Origin: Hygrocybe punicea
Lineage: Eukaryota > Basidiomycota > Agaricomycetes > Agaricales > Hygrophoraceae
Direction: 5' to 3'
DNA: 64,000 nucleotides
Assembly: GCA_963556145.1 (NCBI GenBank)
Contig: OY744468.1
Location: forward strand, 1,922,001 to 1,986,000
Each line of letters begins with the position of its first letter. Positions within the stretch are counted from its first letter, which is position 1. Below, one piece after another: positions 22,406-35,647 of the stretch. Below the pieces are notes generated by a model. The model was not told the origin of the DNA. It ran no database searches and saw only the letters and a program-made list of their open reading frames with translations. A program made the position numbers and the translations under genes.

Positions 22406-25179
22406 ATACACAATGTTTGATGTAGAGGTGTCATTGGAATGATGAGGAAACAGAACTTTGATCCTATCTCCAGAAGTGCAGCAGGAAAGAGCAACGTAGA
22501 GCTGGCCATGGGAGAAGATTGGGTCATGAAGATCTAAACCAACATTGATCACAGATTGGCCTTGTGATTTGTTGATTGTCATAGCAAAGGCAAGACGCAC
22601 GGGGAACTGGTGCCTTGACAAAGGGATGCCCAATGCATCATCTGAAGGCTCGATGGTAATCCTTAGAATGAAGACAGTTTGTCCAGCGTGTTTGCCTCCC
22701 AAAATGTGGCACTGCAACACACATGGTTTGATGTCTGTCAAAATCACGTGGGTTCCATTGCAAAGGCCATTTGAAACATTGATGTTTCAAAGAAACATGA
22801 GAGGACAGCCTATTTTCAAGGCAAGGTTGGCCAAGGGTAAGCCTGATGCCTTTTGAGCATCGAGGAACTCAATGGGGTAAATGTTTTGGACACCGATGAC
22901 TTTGTCAATTGATCTGACAATACACTCTTCACCTGGAAACCTGTCAAGGATAGCCTGGTTGAGGTCATCCACATAGTTATTGGTTGGAGAGAGAATAGTG
23001 CAGTTGAGGAAATAGTGATCCGGTTTAGCCCCATCTGCAATTCCTGGATACAGATTGTCAATCAGGGATTCGACAGTGTTTTCTGGCATGCGCATGTTAA
23101 GTGGGAGATGGATGGTGTTTTGGGGACCCAATTCATGACCGGCACCTACTTCCAACAGCCAAGCTGCAAATGCCTCACTCTCCAGGGTTTGATCCAAACA
23201 CATGTTCTGTTTCAAGTGAAGGACCTGTATGTGTGGCCATAAGGTGGATCTTTTGAGAGAGGAATTGACTATCCTCTCCCTGGAGCCATGGGGAATGACA
23301 GGGGTAGTCTGGTGAAAGTCACCACCAAACAGCATTGTCATTCCTCCAAAGAGTCTGTTATCATCCAGGACATCCTTTAATGTGCAATTGAGTGCCTCGA
23401 TAGCATGACAATGCTGCATTGGAGCTTCATCCCAAATGATGATGTCTGTCGGCCTCAAAACATCTGCAAGTTCACTTTGCTTCTGTATTCTGCAAGTGGA
23501 GTCCTCAAAGATGGGAATGGGAATTTTTAATTGAGAGTGAGCAGTGCTTCCACCATCCAAGATGAGAGCAGAGATGGCAGAGGAGGCGATGGTGAGAGCG
23601 ACCTTGTGATTGGCACGAACAGTTGCAGCAATGGTATTGCACACAAAGGTCTTTCCTCCACCACCTGCACTGTGAATGAAGAATGCCTTTCCCTCCTTGT
23701 TGTTGATGGAATGCATGATGGTATCATAAGCAGTGTGTTGCTCAAGATTGAAGTGCCCCTTGTTGAAGTCGACACAAAGCAAGAGATCATATGGGTCAAA
23801 ATCCAATTGCTGCTGCAGAAGTTGATTTGGATTCTGCTGGACCTGCCATTCACCTGCAGAAAGAGGCATAGGAGGATAAAGGGAGAGGTTTTTGCCAGAA
23901 TTAAGAAGGATGGCATTGATCAAAAACAGGCCATAATCATAAACCTGGTCCTCTGTGGGATCTGGGATGCCATGATGATTTATGATCCTGACACTCAAGT
24001 CATCGCAAATGTGAACCCTATGTTGAGTCCAAAGCACATCTGGTTGAGTTGGTATACAGTACATGAGGATGGTGGCAAAGAGGATGCACAATTGACCGCC
24101 TGTTTGTATTTCGCCTGCTTCTTTTAAACAGCTGTCCCACTCCCCATCATCCTCCAAGAGACCATGTGCAAGACAAACCACCTTGTAAGTTGGATAAGTG
24201 ACACCAGCAAATTTTTTGAGATCATCCCAATCCAATGCACCCTTGACCATGGTGAGAAGTGTCCTCAGGTAAAAACCTCTCTCCTACAGATGGATAAACC
24301 CAGGTCAACCTTGCTATGGCAAAACCTTGTTTACAAATGGTCCAAGCTTTTGTCTTCTTGTTCCAAATGAAATGCTGGGGGAAATCCTGATAGGTGTGAT
24401 TGACAGCATCAGGAAGCAGCTGGTTTGCCTTGAACCAACCCATGAGCTTGGTTGATTTGTTAGCGCCACGGTCTGCGATAAGCTTTGCATCGTCCTCTTC
24501 TTCAAAGAAAACGGTCTGCTGATCCTTGAGGTGGACAGGAAGACAATACACAGTAGGACTCTCCTCATGCATGGAGAACTTGAATATGTGCCAGCAAGCT
24601 TCTGGAGGACCAATGTAATGACCATCGATATACTCCTGTATTTCATCAATTTCTGCATTGCCATTCTGCCCCACAGCCAAAGTTACCAAATCATGCCCCT
24701 TGTATATGTACTTATGGATATACTTGATGGCCTTTACGGAAGCACATATCTCGACATTGATGTAGCAGTTGTAATGCGCAGAAAGGTATGGGTTGTAAGG
24801 GATGACATCGCGATTGTCAAAGACATGGCCCTTGCTGTTTGTGAAGGTGCGGCCACTGTTAGGCCTCGCATACTCTGGGTAACCATCATCTCCAAAGCAA
24901 GTTTCTGCAGAAAAGGTCTTTGGGTAATGCTTGCTGCACTTCCCATTGACCATGCAAGGAGTGTTAGGAAACTCTGCACTGCAAGGACCATGCATCATGC
25001 ACTTGGTTACGGTGTTGTACAACTAGGGTGTGGCGACGGGGTCAGGGATCTGAGCAGAGACTATGCCGTCAATGTCTGGAACAGTGCAGATCTTAAAAGG
25101 ACCTCGAAGAAATATGAGGAGATGCATGTGAGGCAAACCTCGCTTTTGGAATTCGACGGTGTAGACAAATCCTGCGACC

Positions 25180-25551
25180 CACTGGATGCAAGCCATAGTA
25201 TTTCAACTCAAAATATCTTGAAGTTATCTTGAAATTAATCCATGTTACTTTAATACATCATTGTAAGAAAAAGTTTAAAAACATTTTGAATAATGTCAGT
25301 TCATTTTAAAGGAAGTTATCATAAAAATATCTTGATTGCTATCTTAAAAGAAATACAATTTCACAGTCTTTGAACATCTTTCTTTCCTATAATTTTTATC
25401 ATGTCTTTATCATACCTTTTTCAGAAATATACAAAAAATATGCACTATATATTCAAATGTTCTCTGCAAATGACATGTTAAAATAATATGGATTAATTTC
25501 CAAACAATTTCAAGATATTTTTATTAGAAATATTATCGCTTGCATCCAGTG
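25180..25551. mobile_element. Foldback MITE, 372 bp, CACTG termini, TSD ACC, inside Rep coding sequence
   Basis: Inverted termini CACTGGATGCAAGC/GCTTGCATCCAGTG, with similarity continuing for about 80 bp inwards (shared AATATCTTGAA and GAAATTAATCCAT). ACC flanks both ends (25177-25179, 25552-25554). Removing the element and one ACC restores GGLFGEVAGFVYTVEF, the expected Rep sequence. Termini and 3-bp TSD fit a CACTA/CMC-type non-autonomous element. The interior is AT-rich with no gene. Confidence 0.92.
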
Positions 25552-28230
25552 ACCTCTCCAAAGAGACCCCCTCTGACCTCTTTCAACATTGCCTTCATCT
25601 TCTGGTAGAAGACTCGTGCCACAATGTCTGGGCGATTGTGAGCTGTTTGATGTCTTAAAGGTGTGCCTGGACCATCGTTGACCTCTCTGCCATATTTCAA
25701 CAGCTCTTCTTGAATCTCTGGCCAATTTGGATTGCAGGTCATTGTTAGAAAGAGATCTGGCTTCTGACAGTATCTGCTGATGGCCATTGAATCTTGAAAC
25801 AGCTGGAACATGTGGCAAGCGCTGCCAGCATGTGTAGAGGGAAGAACGATGCGGGTTCCGACTTGTCCAAGATCAACAGGACCATCATCTGCATTGTGGA
25901 TGGCATTTCTGACGCCCTGGTACAAATCAGCTCTGATATCCTTCTGATGGGTCTTCAGCCAAAAGAGATCTGAGCCTTCTACTGAAGACCAAGCATCAAC
26001 AACATACTGCTGCAACAGCTGACCACCACGAAATAGTGTGTCGGGTTCTGGATCATGAAGAGGGGTGTGGAGTAGAAGCCTTGGGTGGAGTCTGTAAGCA
26101 TGGTAGCGCCGCTGAGTGACATGCTCTGTGTGGAATTGACCTCTGGGTCCAGGAAGTGAAGGAATGCTATCATGCCAGCCTTGCTCTCCATTTGGAAAGA
26201 GAAGAACATAGTGGAGTGGCCAGTAGACAGGATTGAGATGACTGATCCTTTTGAGGGCACCATCTTGATCAGGAGTCTTGAGACGCAGAATGATCTCTCT
26301 GTAAAGGTTGACCTCCTCTTCTCCACTTCCTGGTATGATGGCAGCAACCTCCTCCACTGTGGGCAAGTTGTAGCAATGGTGATCTGCATTGGGCTGCAGG
26401 ACCAAGCGAGCCTGAACATTTCCATGTTCCTCTGGAGGCTTTTCCATCATGATCTGAAATGCATGCCGATAGAGAGGCATGAAAGGGTTTGCAGCATTAA
26501 GCATCATCTGGAGATCAGACATGATGGTGGGATCCAGGTTTGGATTGCGAACATTATGTGTGGCAAGAGCAGCTTGCGGGTCATAAATGTAGAGCTGGGC
26601 ATAAGCAGGCTGTACACCATTTCGTGGAATGAGAGCGCCCATATTGTGATGCATGTTGCCATGCATGTGGAAGCAATAAGGACCGGCACCTTGGAGGACA
26701 GTCATGTCAAGCTGAACAGCAATGGAGGTAAATGCAAATGCAGCATTGTACTGTCATATGTGTTCCCTGAAAGAACATGCGCGAGGATTGCTTTCTGTGA
26801 GAAGACGTCTCAAGGTGAGAGGAGGATATGTCAAAGGCTCCAAGTGAATGTGTTCCTGAAGACAGCACATGCCAAACTTTGGATGGGTTTGAGAAGACTC
26901 TGTGAGGCATTCTGTGATGAAGTGAAGAGCACCACAGTGAGAGCACACCACATCCATCCTCTTGATGCTGAAGCGAACAGGTAGCACAACATTCAGTCGT
27001 TGACCCAAAGGCAATTGTTCTTGTGCCTGTAATGCCTGTGCATCAGGCTGAGCCAATGCCACCTCTTCATCATGAATAACATTTTCCTGTTCTTCAGCCT
27101 CTGCCCTGATGCCTTGATTATGCAAGTCCTCTAGCACAACCTCCTGTGATGCCCTCTGCAGGTCCTCTTGATGCTGCTGGTGTGAGTGGTCTTCAAGCTG
27201 TCTCAACCTTTGCAGGTCATCTTGATGCTGCTGGTATGATTGCTCTTCCAGCAATCTTAGCCCTTGCTGCACTTCTCGATGTTGCAGATGTGATTCTTCT
27301 TCAAGCTGTTGCAACCTTTGCCGCCCCTCTCAATGTTGCTGATGTGACTGAACTTCAAGCAGTCTTAGCCTGTGCTGGTCATCTCGATGTTGCAGATTTG
27401 AACGGACTTCAAGCAGTCTCATCCTCTCCTGCTCCTCTCGTTGTTGTTGGAATGAATGTTCTTCCTCCAACTGCCTTGCCAAACATGTCTCTCTGGCAAC
27501 ATGTGATGTCTGCAGCTCTTGATGCAGTTGGGCCAGTTGTTTCGCTTCCAACTGTTGTGCAAGATGTTTTCATTTGGCATCATCCAGGTTCTTCTGCTGC
27601 CAATGTTCTTATTCTCAAAGAATAGCCTGACATTGTTGTTCCTGAAGACTTTGCTCCTCCTGCTGACGCAGTTGGTGCAATCGTTCTTCTTCAGCCTGCT
27701 TGGCAAGAAGATCCTGTTCTGCCAACCGTTGGTACTCTGCATTGAATTGGTGTTGCCATTGGTCATCAACAACAAATTGGTCCTGATGTCCAGACTTTTT
27801 CCTTGCACATCTGGCCTTCAGTTCCTCATAGCGACTTGTCCTAGGTGGCTGAGGTGCAGCATTAAAATCTGCAAGCCTCGCAGGTCGCTGCTGATTTGTT
27901 TGTCCACATTGTCTGACCTGTTCGGCATGCATCCATTCAAAACCCTGTTGCAACTCCTCCTCCCAGTTTCTTGGAGGTGGAATGTTAGATGACACAGGTG
28001 GAACCTCTCTTCCTGACACCTGCTGCTGGTAATAGGCCACTCGTCTATCATGGTGTGCAATCTGATGTCTTTGCAAGCCAGGATAAACATCCACTGGAAC
28101 TGGTCAATGATGACTCGATGAAGTGGGTTCTGGCAGGTTAACAGGGACCAAGGATAGCATGCCAAAGTTTGGCTGAATGATTGGAGGCTGACGGTCATAT
28201 GTTCTTTGTCGACGAATGGAAGGAGATGTC

Positions 28231-28539
28231 ATCTGCAGTCTTTGCAGCCTTTCACGCTCTCTTTCACCCTGACAGTCCCTTTCAGGAGTTTGCTGAAGAT
28301 CAGCACGATGCTGTGATAAACTGGCTTAAATATCAGCATTCCAGTTTTGCATCCAGGTGAACCCAACACCCACATAACATTTATATATTCAATCCCATCC
28401 ACTTCTTCATAAAAGGGGTGATTGCTAGGATTCCTGAATGGCCCAATTTGTGAGCAAGCCAAATTCACTAGTGGGGTGTGGGCCATTGCTTTGCATGGCA
28501 TATTACTCGTCCCTCCTTTTTTTAGCAGGAGAACAAATA
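28231..28539. other. Junction between Helitron 2 leader and Helitron 3 end
   Basis: A 90-codon frame on the minus strand (28501-28229) may be a leader exon of Helitron 2; I do not recognise it. A small hairpin, CTCCT...AGGAG around a T-rich loop, near 28513-28533 could mark the 3' end of Helitron 3, but no CTRR follows it at the right distance. Confidence 0.3.
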
Positions 28540-29640
28540 TTAAGATTGAGCATATATAAACAGTACAGCATTATTACCATTACATGACAATAAATTAATA
28601 TTTGAAAAGTTATCTATATCATCTTCATTAATGCAAATTGATCTGGTTGATATACCATCATGAAACCATACCATACTGTTGATGAATATGCGGGCAGGAA
28701 AATGTGCATCACCAAAGTACACAATTCCTCTCAATGTGTAAGCAGTGGATATGTCATCTATTGACAAGTTTATAACTTGACTAATTATTAAATTCTCAAT
28801 AGAGTCAACTGTAAACATGATTAGAGGTGGAATTTTGTTAAATGCAATAAATTTAGTAATCTCTCCCCAACACAATTGACATTTGTGCCGTTGTCTATTA
28901 ACTATGATTTGAGCAAGACATGTTGAGATGGTTCCAGAAAATGAATATGAACAATGAAAGATGGCATCACATCTATCATTTTCCAGAATGGTTATGTTTT
29001 CACAATTCATACATTTAAGACAATTTGAAGTCATTGGTTCATTTGCTTTCATTATATAATGGGCCAAATCACTTATGGCAATGCCAACTTGACCATAAGG
29101 AAATATTTCGGGTTTATCTTGATGTAATAAATGTCTGATTGTATTTCTAACTGTTTCTAAATCTGTTGTGTGATTCTTGGATCGTTTGAATCCTAAGCTC
29201 AAAATCTTTAATATTTCATTGATGCTATTGAATCTTTTTTTCCAACTTGATGGATCTTCATTCCATATTGCTAGTAATATTGTAAAGAGTGAATCATAAG
29301 CACAGCTCCAATCTTGTGCATCCCATATAAACCCTTTTGGTTCATTTAATTCAATAGTACTTGTTTTTCGTCTTTTTTTCACTATGGAAGATGAACTTAC
29401 AACTTGTTGTAATTTTCGTTTTTTATTTTGCAATACATTGGCCGTCGAATTTTTATGAGTGACAGTGATTGGAACAGTTCCTTTTGCAGGAACAAAGTTG
29501 AGGTTTCTGAAATCTGCCTTTTGATTTTTGTTCATAGGTTTAATTAATTGCCATGGAGAGGGCTATGTTGTGTATTGATTTAGTTGCTCCGTGGCTTTCC
29601 ATGCGATAGCATGATGAATGTTTTTTGGAATATATGACTT
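28540..29640 (-). other. USP-like cysteine peptidase domain of Helitron 3
   Basis: The region reads KGFIWDAQDWSCAYDSLFTI, a Cys box in which Cys precedes AYDS, followed by CLKCMNC...CQLC zinc-type cysteines and, near the end, SMVWFHDGIS, a His box. This is the order of catalytic Cys, zinc fingers and catalytic His seen in ubiquitin-specific proteases. The assignment rests on these motifs only. It is fused to a helicase, so the domain belonged to the transposon protein. Confidence 0.65.
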
Positions 29641-32600
29641 TCCTTTCCATTTTCTAAATTGATCAATGATAGAATTTCATTGATCTCCATTAATATGGCT
29701 TGGTAAAAGTCCTTGATATTTGAGTTTGGTTATTTCATCTAAAATTTCTAATTCTTTGAATTCTTGTCTTAGATATTCAGAAGCACCACCGGTAATTACT
29801 TTAGGATCAAAGCCTTTAACAATGATGGTTCCTGCAGCAGTTGCACTTCTAGACAAGCAAGTATAATAAGATTGGTGGTTTCTACAACTACTGAGATCAA
29901 CTACATTGTTAGGACGGGTACGCCCTTGGCATGCATAATCAGTCATGGCAAAATTAGGGAGTACCAACACTTGTTCTCTTGACAAGGATATCACATCATC
30001 ATTGGGTAATGAGCACATAGTGGAAGTGATATGTTTTGTAATTGGCACCACATTTTCAGGAAGGCCATCTATGTATATTTTTTTTGGAGGATTTATTAAT
30101 CTGACAAATAAAGTGTCCAGTACAATTTGTTGTTCTAGGCCTGTTGCACTCTGTCAACCTACAACAACCGTCTCAGCTCCTTTGGTAATGCAGCACTCTG
30201 TTGCATCATTGTTTCTCAGCATCACCAGCATGCCTATACATAACTCCAATTTTCCTGGTATATGATCTGAGGATGATGCATGTGGTTGGTTCCATAGTAA
30301 TTTCTGGAGTGAAGGTTCTAATATTCTTGTGTGTCGAACAGGATCTGCAATTGTTGATCTGTAATGAGACTTTCTTTTGTTCTTGAAATTAGTATGATCA
30401 TTCCATCTGTCTATTGAATAAAATGATGTTAATAGTCTTTTATTCTCAGCAGCAAAACGTTGGACACCGAGTTCATTGATTTTGTCTTTTTGTGCATTTA
30501 ATGCAGTAACAACTGATACATTCCTGAACTTCTTTTGGGCTAATTTTGGATCATTTGGACCTTTTCCTGCAATAAGAGTACAAAGAAATGCAATATCTTC
30601 GGAAGTACATGCTTTGTATCTCATGTTTGCCAACGCCTGTCTCAGTTGGACATCTTCTTTTGACTGATTGGTTTGTCTCATATTTTCACGTAATATCACA
30701 ACCGTTGTAATCTAATGCCAAAGAGCTTTGCCTATGGCAGCTTCCTGATTTGCTATAGTTTGACTGGAATTGATTTGGACTCCAACGGTTCCAGAATACA
30801 AAGGAGCATCACTCATAGCTGGTGGAAGTTGGGCAAAATCCCCAGCAAATATCATATTAATGCCACCAAAGTGTTCATCATAAATGGCACGTGCTTTTGC
30901 ACATTGAGCACTGATTTTATACATATTTCTGCAGGATAAGATTGATACTTCATCAATGAAAATGTAATCCACACCATCAAGATTGGCATGGACTTGTGCA
31001 AGGGAACGAGATGATCCTCCCTGATTAATTCCAAGAATGGAGTGATATGTAGATCCATTTACAAGGGCAGCAGTACCACCAGTTGGAGTAAGAACCAAAA
31101 ACTGATGACTCTGGTTGTGTTTACCAAAAAAACAAATTAATGCTTTGATTACTTGTGATTTTCCCATGCCTGCCATACCACCAAGATACATGCATAGCTT
31201 CTCGGAACTGTTAATCAAGGTAGAGTGATTGGCAATAATATGAAATGCTCTTTTTTGGTCTGTATTTAATTTAAAATCATTGATAGTTATATCAATTAGA
31301 TGAAGATCAGCTTTGTTGGCAGGAATAAACATGTGGTGAATGTATGCTGCATCGACTATTTTGACATTATTATATTGAAAATTTGACAATTTAGTTATGG
31401 TCCCTGTCTTTGATGGCAAATTTTTATTTCGTTCTTCAATGATTTCCTTTTTCTTGGCAAGGACCATGGCTCTCCATAATTTTGCTGATTGTGTTACAGT
31501 CTACAGGTATTAATGGTCCTATATCTGGGATACCATCAATACAGTTATCAAGCCATCCTGCCCTTTTCATGGTTCTTTCAGCTATTAGCATTTCATCCTT
31601 TCTTTTTTGTCCCTTATAACCAAGTGTCACAGGTAATTCTGTGTCTGTATTTTCATCAAGAGTATCGTTGTAATCATCTCCATTACATGCTAGTTCAGCA
31701 TTGTGCATGTCATCTATTTCGTCAAAATTGTTTGAAGTAGCCCATGAATATTTGATATCTTCAGTATTATTCTTTTGACGTTTAGCAGAGAAATCATCTC
31801 CTGCATCAAGACACTCATATTGCAGACCAAAGTATTTCATGATTTCAAGCTGTCTTTTAGAAAACCTATAATTTGTGAAAGCATTGTCCCATGTTTGTAA
31901 TTTATTTTTGAGTTCTTTGCCATTTCTCCATGGCTTGAAAAAAGTTAACATTGTACAACAATAATATTCTCGATCACCACAATCAGCCCTTGGTAAATTG
32001 TTTGAAATGAAATTAGGAACTATGAAGGGATCATTTCCTTTCATTTTTGCATGGTGGGTCAAATACTGTGCATGATTGCGTTGCAAAGTATAATCTTTTA
32101 TTTTTTGTCGATATATCAATTTCTATTTCATCAACTTCATCTGATTCATCACCTATGTCTGTGCTTGTATTATCATTCTTGTTCTTTTTATTTAAGCTGT
32201 CAGGCCTTTGAATTTCATCAATTTGCATGAACATATCATTATCACTAACCTCAGACAAGCTATCATCATTAGAATAGTCAATATCGGTATGTTCAATAAA
32301 GGAGTCAGACACATCATCAAATTCTACCTCATCAAAAAGTTGGCTTTGTGTTGATTCTTTGCTAGTCATTTGGGTTTTTGTTTTTGTACCACTTTTATTT
32401 GGTTCCATAGTGGCAAGACATATCCAGTTATACAGTGATACATTATTATACAAAGCCGGTCTGAACATATAATTATTTACTTTGGAAAGTCCTATGTATG
32501 ATCCATTTTGTTTACCAATCACAACCTTTTGAGCATGATTTTCATCTTCACATGTATTAGCAATTTCTTCATCAGACCATGCACTGATGACCTCTTTAAC

Positions 32601-33596
32601 ATAAGATCTCCAAAAGAATGGTACAAATTTATGACTGGCATAGTGATCAGGATTTCCGAGCATGTATAATGAAGCCATTGGAGCACCAATCTCCATTTTG
32701 GAGGTGAGGGAATTGACTATTTGTGTAAATAATTTTCTGACTTTGTTTTTCCTGTTCAAATCTCCACCAATCATTTCGGAATTCCTATCAAAAACACTTT
32801 TTATTACTTCAAAAATGCTATAGGTTTTCAAAGACATCTTTGTAATATAATCTGTTATATATGCAACTATTGCCTTTATAGCAGTACCAGATAACAAACT
32901 AGTCACATCAGAAATACATCGCAGCATATAAGTTACTTCAAGTGTTACTGTGTTCATCCAAGGCTCACCGTGCTTGAGGTTAAGAGCACCAGTATTAGGT
33001 TCTACAAAGGTTTGGTGAAAGATATCTCTTGGAAATTGTCTTTTACATTCACCTTTAGAATTAAGACAGTATGGTTTTCTTTTTCCATCGTGTCTGTTAT
33101 GTAAATTTAATTGCAATAAAAGAGAATCGACAATCTCTGTGAACCTTTGCCACCATGTTGATCTTTTGTCATGATATTGACAATTCATAGAACATGTATA
33201 TGAAGGTGGATCTGGGAGAACACATGTTGGAGGTTGATATTCAGGTATTGCCATTGTCTGTTCCATTTTCTGGGATACCTCTTCCTTAGAACCTGTCAAG
33301 AATTGTCCTATGCACAAACATTCCAAGTACTCTACTAATCTCTTCTGAAAATCAGAATTTTCATCCATAATTTTGTCACGTATTTCCTGAGGTGTAAGGC
33401 ATCCCTTTACCCATAGCAGCATGTGAAGATGCAAGGTAAGACGTCCTTGTTCCTCTACTGTTCCATAATAACCTGATGTGCTTCCATACAGACCAGGATG
33501 AGATTCATTTATTCCTAATATATAATAGAAATTCGTTAACCAAAAGGAGATATTGCCAGTTCGATACATATCGGCTTGGCTGACAAATACAATCAA
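28540..33596 (-). pseudogene. Helitron 3 RepHel with C-terminal USP-like cysteine-peptidase domain, 5' truncated
   Basis: The Rep part (33596-32031) has HUH motif LTLHLHMLLW and tyrosine motif AYITDYITK. After frame changes near 32100 and 31450 the helicase follows: Walker A GGMAGMGKSQ (about 31170), Walker B YIFIDEVSI (about 30950), GDFAQLPP (about 30840), then the C-terminal motifs TDYACQGRTR and CLSRSA (about 29950-29840). In the same frame it runs on into a further domain (29640-28540) with WSCAYDSLFTIL and WFHDG. Stops at 30154 (TGA in place of Trp), 29677 (TGA) and 29563 (TAG) break it. The N-terminal zinc and early Rep region is missing: similarity ends at about 33520, close to a plus-strand exon at 33650. 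It is a different lineage from Helitrons 1 and 2. Confidence 0.87.
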
Positions 33597-34122
33597 ATCG
33601 ATACAGGGCTACAACAACAAAAGGATCAAGATATTGCGGCACCGTAGCTGGCTGTGCAAATGTATTCTGTTTCAAACGTAAATGCAGAAATGCTAAACGA
33701 CATCCGCACAATACCTATAATCAGAAAATTGAGAATGAAAATGTCACATGTGTATTTTGTGCTGAAGCATGTGATCAGGATATAATCATACATTCCGAGA
33801 AAGGTATTTCTCTATATCAATCAACCTTTTCTTCCATATTGAACGATGGACGACCATTATAATTTCGCAGATGTATGTGAGCCATACATACACATACATA
33901 CACCCATCCCTGATATGACATTGACAGCCAAATACTTGGAAAGCCTCATAGCCACACGATTAAATGACGATGATACTCAACTAGCGAATTTCGCAAATGT
34001 CAGTAACCACACTGAAAAGATTATCATGTTGATCATATGCACAGATTTCGAATATCAATTAGTGATGCCGAAGTTCACTTCGGAACCGATCCGAACCCGG
34101 TTTGAACCGCGAACCGAACCGG

Positions 34123-35050
34123 TGTAGATGCGGGTTCTTGGTGGCTTCGGAACTATATAAAGAAATATATATAAAGATCCTAACCAGAGGGTGTCAGCGT
34201 AGAAGTGACTGGATAATTCAGTGTCGGGGATAATAAGTGAAGTGAAAGTGAAATAAAAGTAAAGCCGCCGCATAAACTCGACTAGTAATGACAAATCCAG
34301 CGATGAACGGAGTGAAAACGGACTAATAACGATGAACCCGATGGTGAACGGACTGAAAACGAATGAACCCGACGATGCCGACGATGTCGGGTACGGCGGG
34401 TCAGGTCGGGTCGGGTCGGAAACAATGAACAAATATAAGGGAACAATGATAAAGTCGACGAAGTGAACTATAAAAAGCTAAGGAACTACGTGGACGAGCA
34501 TTTGAAGGGATTAAAACAATTCTGACTATGAGAGAAACGGGGACTAATGGTATGTTATTTTGTACGGTCGTCGGGGACCGTTTTTTTATAGTACAGGAAA
34601 CAGTAATCTACTTTCGGACGTGTCTACTTCGGCCGATGGTAAGCTACAAAGAAAGGTTGGAATGGGGATGTGGAAAGGGGGGTTGCAAAGCAACGAAGAC
34701 AGGAAATGGAGGGGAAAACGAATATGCAAGGAAAAGATCTAGAAAGTCCTACATATCTCCGAAAGGACGATGGGATGCATAAATAAAGTAAATCCGAAGT
34801 CGGGGATTGAGTCCGAAGAGATCCATCTCCTGGAATTGGAACTCCGAGGTGTTTGAGGCTGCCGGATTTGGTCTGAGAGCGGCTGTGACGAAGCGGCATA
34901 CATCGGGTTATGTCGGTCACGTCGGGTCACGTCACGTCGGGTTGCGTCGGGTTACGTCGGGTTCGAATGCAAGTCGAATGGCGGCATCGGGTTGGTCCGG
35001 ATTCGTGATATATTGATGATACGGACTCAGAGGGACGTCGACCCTCTACA
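34123..35050. repeat. Solo LTR of the LARD family, 928 bp, TSD CCGG
   Basis: It begins TGTAGATGCGGG and ends CCCTCTACA like the LTR at 4588-5484, with scattered substitutions and small indels. CCGG is found on both sides (34119-34122, 35051-35054). A single LTR with flanking duplication is the product of LTR-LTR recombination. Confidence 0.92.
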
Positions 35051-35457
35051 CCGGAAGTTCGGTTCTGGTTCAGCCATTTGGCTGAACCGAACCACTGGTT
35101 CAGTTTGCGGTTCTGGCACTGACATGCGGTTCAAACCGCGTTCAAACGCGGTTCAAACCGCGAACCGTAATGTATAGTTACCTACGTAGATACTCATTTA
35201 GATACTTAATTTTTCACATTTTTTTCTATGCAGTCACGTGAACTTAGGTCATGTGACCTTAAACACACTCGCGCGAAACACTAACTTGAACGTTACTCAA
35301 CAACCACGGTAAGTAACGGCCTCATACTATATTTTACTGACGTTTTATTACATAGAACAGCCCCCCATGGCCCACCTTGACTGCATAAAGAAGGCGCCCG
35401 CGGTAAACTCCACCCAACAACCTCCCTCGCGTTCCAACGCGAGTCGGAGTGAATCGA

Positions 35458-35604
35458 TGGCAGCAGCAGCAGCAGCAGCAACGGCAGTGGCAACACCACA
35501 TACCACCACCCCGACGACGACGACGATGACGACGACGACGATGGCCAAATGACGACGACGACGACGGCCAAATGACGACGACGACGACGGCCAAATGACC
35601 GCAA

Positions 35605-35647
<43 letters not shown>

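Larger units (their letters stand above)
22017..28230 (-). pseudogene. Helitron 2 RepHel protein (HUH Rep plus Pif1-like helicase), multiply disrupted
   Basis: In order on the minus strand: a Gln/Glu-rich coiled-coil leader (28230-27000), zinc motif CSHCGALHF...FGMCC (26950-26860), Rep N part with YAQLYIYDP and FVLLFPNGEQGWH, HUH motif LPHMHLLIF near 25110, tyrosine motif KYIHKYIYKGHD near 24700, then the helicase with Walker A HSAGGGGKTF (about 23650), Walker B IIIWDEAP (about 23430), GDFHQTTPV, and C-terminal AMTINKSQGQS and LYVALS. Almost the whole protein lies in one frame apart from a one-base insertion in a T run near 24269. In-frame stops sit at 22787 (TGA), 25023 (TAG), 26754 (TGA) and 27330 (TGA), with more in the leader. 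A MITE splits the Rep domain. It was a mobile rolling-circle transposase and is now inactive. Confidence 0.9.
21464..28500 (-). mobile_element. Helitron 2, nearly full length, 5' end not fixed
   Basis: It carries a full RepHel gene on the minus strand and a canonical 3' terminus at the low-coordinate end. It holds two foldback MITE insertions (22023-22405 and 25180-25551). AT-rich noncoding sequence fills 21468-22016 between the stop codon and the terminus. The 5' terminus should lie between about 28230 and 28540, where it abuts the end of Helitron 3. Confidence 0.82.

Noticed and set aside
28503..28540. Hairpin as the 3' end of Helitron 3
   Set aside because: A short CTCCT/AGGAG stem is present but no CTRR follows at the usual distance, so I do not call a terminus.
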